NCBI GenBank assembly: GCA_003245635.1
Contig: QKCO01000123.1
Span: 1-38,103, forward strand
DNA: 38,103 nt
Direction: 5' to 3'
Source: Treponema sp.
GTDB taxonomy: Bacteria > Spirochaetota > Spirochaetia > Treponematales > Breznakiellaceae
Shown here: in pieces, positions 34,533 to 38,103 of the stretch
How positions within the stretch are numbered: the stretch's first letter is position 1
How the letters are laid out: every line of letters begins with the position of its first letter
Notes under the pieces: generated by a model
Told to the model about the DNA's origin: nothing
Database searches by the model: none
Seen by the model: the letters and a program-made list of their open reading frames with translations, nothing else
Made by a program: the position numbers and the translations under genes

Positions 34533-35456
34533 ATGGCACTGCAAGCGAGCGCGGCCAAAAGGCGGCTTCAATTCAAGCGGTACGGCGTGTTCTACGGGAT
34601 GCTCTTTTTCCCGCTGCTCTATTTCGCCCTTTTCAAATATTTGCCGCTGGTGAACGCGCAGATCGCCTTCAAGGACTTCATGGCGCTCGACGGCGTCTGG
34701 AAGAGTCCGTGGGTCGGGTTCCAGAACTTCGCCGCGTTCTTCTCTTCCATTTATTTCGGGGAACTGCTCCGCAATACGATCGTCCTGAGCATGCTCAAGC
34801 TCTGCCTCGGGCTGCCCGCCGCGATCGTTCTGGCCATCGCGCTGAGCGAGACTTCCCGGCTCCATTTCAAGCGCTTCGTGCAGACCGTTTCCTATCTGCC
34901 CCATTTCCTGTCCTGGATCATCATCTACGGCATATTGCTGCTTCTGCTGTCGCCGAGCGACGGCCTGATCAATCAGATCCGGGCCGCGTTCGGCGCCGAG
35001 CCCATCGCGTTCCTGACCGATCCTGCCTGGTACCCGGCCGTAGTCGTCCTTTCGGATATGTGGAAGGAGATGGGCTGGAGCGCCATTATCTATCTGGCCG
35101 CCATCACCGGCATCGATCCGGGGCTCTACGAGGCGGCGGTGCTCGAGGGCGCCACCAGGCTGCAGCGCATCCGGTACATCACTCTGCCGGGCATCGCCAG
35201 CGTCGTCGTGACCGTCACGCTCCTCCGTTTGGGCAATATCCTGGACGCCGGCTTCCACCAGATATTCATCACCTATTCGGTGCCCGTCTATTCGGTCGGC
35301 GACATCATCGACACCTGGGTGTACCGGCAGGGCGTGCTCGACTTCCAGTTCAGCCTGGCGACGGCGGTGGGTCTGTTCAAGGGCCTCATGGGGCTCAGCC
35401 TCATCGTGTTCTTCAACCGGGTGGCCAAGCGCTACTCCGAAACGAGCCTCTACTAG
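34533..35456 (+). CDS. Oligosaccharide ABC transporter permease (LplB-like)
   Basis: The 307-residue inner-membrane subunit has six predicted helices and the permease signature EAAVLEGATRLQRIRYITLPGI (EAA loop contacting the ATPase). The N-terminus FYGMLFFPLLYFALFKYLPLVNAQIAFKDF is typical of the LplB/YtcP importers for uronate-containing oligosaccharides. ATG 34533 has an AAGGAGG site (34514-34520) about 12 bases upstream. The stop codon overlaps the next gene's AGGAG. No ATPase gene lies in the operon; as in other importers of this type a shared MsmX-like ATPase encoded elsewhere is likely. Confidence 0.94.
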   Translation: MALQASAAKRRLQFKRYGVFYGMLFFPLLYFALFKYLPLVNAQIAFKDFMALDGVWKSPWVGFQNFAAFFSSIYFGELLRNTIVLSMLKLCLGLPAAIVLAIALSETSRLHFKRFVQTVSYLPHFLSWIIIYGILLLLLSPSDGLINQIRAAFGAEPIAFLTDPAWYPAVVVLSDMWKEMGWSAIIYLAAITGIDPGLYEAAVLEGATRLQRIRYITLPGIASVVVTVTLLRLGNILDAGFHQIFITYSVPVYSVGDIIDTWVYRQGVLDFQFSLATAVGLFKGLMGLSLIVFFNRVAKRYSETSLY

Positions 35457-35467
35457 GAGTCCGCGGC

Positions 35468-36343
35468 ATGGCGAGCAAACGTTCGAGGGAAGACGCCGTC
35501 TTCAAATTCTTCGTCCACGCGTTCCTCTGGTTCATCCTGATAATCATGATCGTGCCGCTCTGGCGCGTGCTCATGCTTTCCGTGACGCCCTTCGGCTATC
35601 AGGACAAAACCTTCGGTCTCTTCGTCAATCCGGCCGTCTGGACGTCGGAAGCCTTCATGCAGTTCCTGACGCATCCGTCGTTCCTGACGGCCTTCCGGAA
35701 CAGCCTGATCATCATGGTAGGCGGAACCGTACTCAACCTGCTGCTGACCGTGCCCATGGCCTACGCGCTGTCGGTCAGGGATCTGCCGGGCCGCAAGCTC
35801 CTCAACATCCTGGTCCTCATCCCTTTCCTGTTCAATCCGGGCCTCATCCCGCTGTACCTGGTCGTCACGGGTTTGGGCCTGCACGATACGCTGCTCGCGG
35901 TGATCGTGCCGACGGGAATCAGCATCTACAACATGTTCATCATGCGGAATTTCTTCATGGAGGTGCCGTCCGAGTTCATGGAATCGGCCCGGATCGATGG
36001 GGCCGGCGAGCTGTCCATCCTGCTCCGCATCGTGCTGCCCCTGTCCCTGCCGATACTCCTGACCATCGGCATGTTCTACGCGGTATCCCACTGGAACGAG
36101 TTCTTCGCGCCCATGCTCTACCTCAACGACAACAAGCTGCAGCCGCTGCCGCTGCTCCTCCGCAACATCCTGCTCGCGTCGAACATGAACGACTATTTCG
36201 ACTACGCGGCCTTCCAGAAGACGTCGATCCAGTCCCTGAAGGCGGCGAGCGTATTCATCACCATGCTTCCCATGATGATGATCTACCCCTGGATCCAGAA
36301 ATATTTCGTGAAGGGCACCTTGGCCGGCGGGCTCAAGGGATGA
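35468..36343 (+). CDS. Oligosaccharide ABC transporter permease (YtcP-like)
   Basis: The 291-residue partner permease has helices at about 12-35, 75-100, 108-130, 140-165, 185-210 and 255-280. Its EAA loop is ESARIDGAGELSILLRIVLPLSLPI. IIMVGGTVLNLLLTVPMAYALS, NMFIMRNFFMEVPSEF and the closing WIQKYFVKGTLAGGLKG are typical of the YtcP group. ATG 35468 follows AGGAG, eight bases after the first permease ends. The same frame is open far upstream into the first permease gene but that part is noncoding. Followed 17 bases later by the binding-protein gene. Confidence 0.94.
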   Translation: MASKRSREDAVFKFFVHAFLWFILIIMIVPLWRVLMLSVTPFGYQDKTFGLFVNPAVWTSEAFMQFLTHPSFLTAFRNSLIIMVGGTVLNLLLTVPMAYALSVRDLPGRKLLNILVLIPFLFNPGLIPLYLVVTGLGLHDTLLAVIVPTGISIYNMFIMRNFFMEVPSEFMESARIDGAGELSILLRIVLPLSLPILLTIGMFYAVSHWNEFFAPMLYLNDNKLQPLPLLLRNILLASNMNDYFDYAAFQKTSIQSLKAASVFITMLPMMMIYPWIQKYFVKGTLAGGLKG

Positions 36344-36360
36344 GGATTAAGGAGGAAACT

Positions 36361-37923
36361 ATGAAACGAAGCACGATGAAGGCGGCGATCGCGGGATTGC
36401 TGCTGCTGGCGGTTGCGGCTTCGTCCGCGGCGCAGCAGAAGCCGGTGGACCTGGATTTCTGGGCCTTCGGGACGGTGACCGAGGCCGGTCCGCCGCCGGA
36501 CGATTGGCCGGCGTACCAGATCATCAGAGACAAGCTCGGGATCAACCTGAAGCTGGTGCTGCAGCCGTCGGCGCCGACCGACCAGGACGCCAAGATAAGC
36601 GTCGCCGCCGCGGCCAACGCCCTGCCCGACTTCTTCGCGGTCAACCGCGACATATTCATCAAGCTGGCCAAGCAGGGCCTCCTGGCGCCGACGGACAAGA
36701 TGTTCGCGATGATGCCCGAACGCACCAAGGCTCATTATTTCAGCCCCCTGCGCAACAAGCTGGTCAAGATCAACGGCGTCTCCTACGGCCTTGCCGACCT
36801 CGGCGCCATGGAGAAGGTCGAAGGCGTCGTCATCCGCAAGGACTGGCTGGACAAGCTCGGACTCAAGGTGCCCAAGACGCTCGACGAGCTGCTGGCCGTC
36901 GCCAAGGCTTTCACCGAGAACGACCCCGAAGGAAACGGCGTGAAGGACACCTACGGATTCGGCTCCATCATCGAATCCACCGGCATCATCAACGCCGGCC
37001 TCGGCCGCCGCTTCGACTACCTGATGGGCGCCTTCGGCGTTCCCGGCGTCTTCAACCTGGACAGCGCCGCCTCCTTCGACTACCAGTACAAGAATCCCAA
37101 CTTCCGAAAGGGCCTGGAATTCGTACGGAAAATCAACGAGGAGAAGCTCATCGATCCCGATTGGCCGACCCTCAAGAAGGACGATTTCCGCGCCCGCTGG
37201 AAGCAGGGCAAGTTCGGCATCATGTGGGAGCAGTTCGCGGCCCTGCATCAGCTCGCCAATTACAAGGATTTCGACAATCTCTTCCCCAACGGCGAGTGGC
37301 TGCCGATCATGCCCCCGACCGGTCCGGAGGGACAGAGCTCGAACGGCGTCGGTCTGATGAACTTCCGCATCCTCGCGGTTTCGGCCAAGGCCGCCAAAGC
37401 CGGGAAGATGGAAGCCGTCGCGCGGCTGCTGGAATGGATGACCACGGATGAGGGCTACTACCTCCTGGGCTTCGGCGTGGAAGGGGTCAACTACAAGCGC
37501 GACGCCAAAGGCTTCGTGGTCACCACCGGGCTTCCCCCCGAGCAGGCGTACACCCATAAGTCCAAGGCGCCGCTCACCCAGCTGCGCACCATGGTGTTCG
37601 TGAACAACGAGGTGGAGCTGGCCGCCCGCTACGTCACCTACAAAAGCAACAACGGCAAGATCATCAATCCGCTCGCCACCTGGGATTTCTTCAAGAACTC
37701 GCCGTACACCGAAGGAACCGCGCTCTCGCTCATCGATCCCCCGTCGAACGCGAACGATTTCAAGCGCTTCTACGACGAGAACATCGTTTCCTTCGCGCTC
37801 GGGCAGAAGCCCCTGAACGACAAGACCTGGAGCGATTTCGAGAAGGGCATGGACCGGCTCGGCGCCCCGGCGTACCTCAAGACCCAGAAGGCGAAGCTCG
37901 TCGAGGCCGGCCTGCTCGATTAA
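36361..37923 (+). CDS. ABC transporter oligosaccharide-binding protein (LplA-like, family 1)
   Basis: The 520-residue protein has a signal peptide (MKRSTMKAAIAGLLLLAVAASSAAQ region, likely cut near residue 24) and no lipobox Cys, then a long type-2 binding fold: LDFWAFGTVTEAGPPPDDWP, LPDFFAVN, FTENDPEGNGVKDTYGFG (the calcium-like DPEGNGVKD loop of this group) and WKQGKFGIMWEQF. ATG 36361 follows TAAGGAGG; an in-frame ATG at 36340 overlaps the permease stop. Large LplA-type proteins go with YtcP/LplB permeases and bind pectin-derived oligosaccharides, which matches the GH28/GH105 neighbours. Confidence 0.92.
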   Translation: MKRSTMKAAIAGLLLLAVAASSAAQQKPVDLDFWAFGTVTEAGPPPDDWPAYQIIRDKLGINLKLVLQPSAPTDQDAKISVAAAANALPDFFAVNRDIFIKLAKQGLLAPTDKMFAMMPERTKAHYFSPLRNKLVKINGVSYGLADLGAMEKVEGVVIRKDWLDKLGLKVPKTLDELLAVAKAFTENDPEGNGVKDTYGFGSIIESTGIINAGLGRRFDYLMGAFGVPGVFNLDSAASFDYQYKNPNFRKGLEFVRKINEEKLIDPDWPTLKKDDFRARWKQGKFGIMWEQFAALHQLANYKDFDNLFPNGEWLPIMPPTGPEGQSSNGVGLMNFRILAVSAKAAKAGKMEAVARLLEWMTTDEGYYLLGFGVEGVNYKRDAKGFVVTTGLPPEQAYTHKSKAPLTQLRTMVFVNNEVELAARYVTYKSNNGKIINPLATWDFFKNSPYTEGTALSLIDPPSNANDFKRFYDENIVSFALGQKPLNDKTWSDFEKGMDRLGAPAYLKTQKAKLVEAGLLD

Positions 37924-37945
37924 GCGCGGTCTGAACCGATCAGCG

Positions 37946-37974
37946 GCGGCCGGGGTATGCCCCGGCCGCTTTTT
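37946..37974 (+). terminator. Rho-independent terminator after the ABC operon
   Basis: Perfect stem GCGGCCGGGG / CCCCGGCCGC (37946-37955 and 37960-37969), TATG loop, then five T. Confidence 0.95.
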
Positions 37975-37989
37975 CGTGGATAATTCGGC

Positions 37990-38103
37990 ATGCGCGATTG
38001 CGTGATAACCGCCGCCGGCGCGTCGAGCCGGATGGGCGGCCTCTGGAAGCCGACGCTCCCGTTCGGCGCTTCGACGATCCTCGGCGAAACCGTTTCGGCC
38101 GCC
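37990..38103 (+). CDS. MobA/MocA-like nucleotidyltransferase, N-terminal fragment
   Basis: The first 38 residues of a gene that runs off the window. ITAAGASSRMGG-LWKPTLPFG matches the nucleotide-binding signature (A-A-G-x-S-x-R-M-G, then K) of NTP transferases such as MobA, MocA and related sugar-nucleotide or molybdopterin enzymes. The start ATG lies 16 bases past the terminator. Too little is visible to name the substrate. Confidence 0.7.
   Translation, partial: MRDCVITAAGASSRMGGLWKPTLPFGASTILGETVSAA

Noticed and set aside
34709-35467. N-terminal extension of the second ABC permease, suggesting a 544-residue fusion
   Set aside because: The extension is an out-of-frame reading of the first permease. 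A ribosome site and ATG at 35468 give a normal 291-residue YtcP-like protein.

Overview
The window is a high-G+C, gene-dense bacterial chromosome segment devoted mostly to uptake and breakdown of sugar acids and pectin fragments. A spirochaete (Treponema/Spirochaeta-like) is the best guess. The reasons are a lipoprotein with a relaxed lipobox and a long Ig-like repeat array, LplB/YtcP-type sugar ABC permeases, a TRAP transporter, and cytoplasmic LacI-like sensor fusions. There is no rRNA or other marker to settle this. I saw no tRNA, rRNA, CRISPR array, insertion sequence or phage gene. No gene-free stretch exceeds 300 bases; the longest (23014-23299, 27034-27299, 5355-5602, 11992-12233) are described as hairpins, promoters and operators.

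Region 1 (1-5354, minus): a very large repetitive Ig-like lipoprotein. It is cut by the window edge and carries an apparent one-base frameshift near 617. A perfect 20-bp hairpin (5548-5590) separates it from region 2.

Region 2 (5603-17246): a glucarate/galactarate regulon in two divergent operons around a PrpR-type sigma-54 activator (12234-14150). The leftward operon is gudD, a URO-D-like protein, garR, a permease and garD. The rightward operon is a D-2-hydroxyacid dehydrogenase, an LDH2-family dehydrogenase and a GarL-type aldolase. Each operon has a near-perfect -24/-12 promoter, and TGAAAC-type boxes lie upstream of both. Together GudD and GarD make 5-keto-4-deoxyglucarate, the aldolase splits it into pyruvate and tartronate semialdehyde, and GarR reduces the latter to glycerate. 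No glycerate kinase is present.

Region 3 (17279-19633): PlsC-like acyltransferase, an AEC-family carrier and a DUF4256 protein, ending in a bidirectional terminator.

Region 4 (19691-27033): a split transketolase pair (minus) divergent from two FCD-type GntR regulators. These are followed by a DctPQM TRAP transporter and a short-chain dehydrogenase. A shared ATACAAAAT box sits at three promoters or leaders here and suggests one regulon for an unidentified carbon source. A cluster of long hairpins ends the region.

Region 5 (27300-37974): a histone-deacetylase-like amidohydrolase gene, then a pectin-oligosaccharide locus. The locus holds a cytoplasmic GH28, a 1158-residue sensor/kinase/receiver/AraC fusion, a GH105 hydrolase and an ABC importer (two permeases plus binding protein). 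A 30-bp box occurs with identical spacing upstream of GH28 and of the ABC operon. The window ends inside a MobA/MocA-like nucleotidyltransferase gene.
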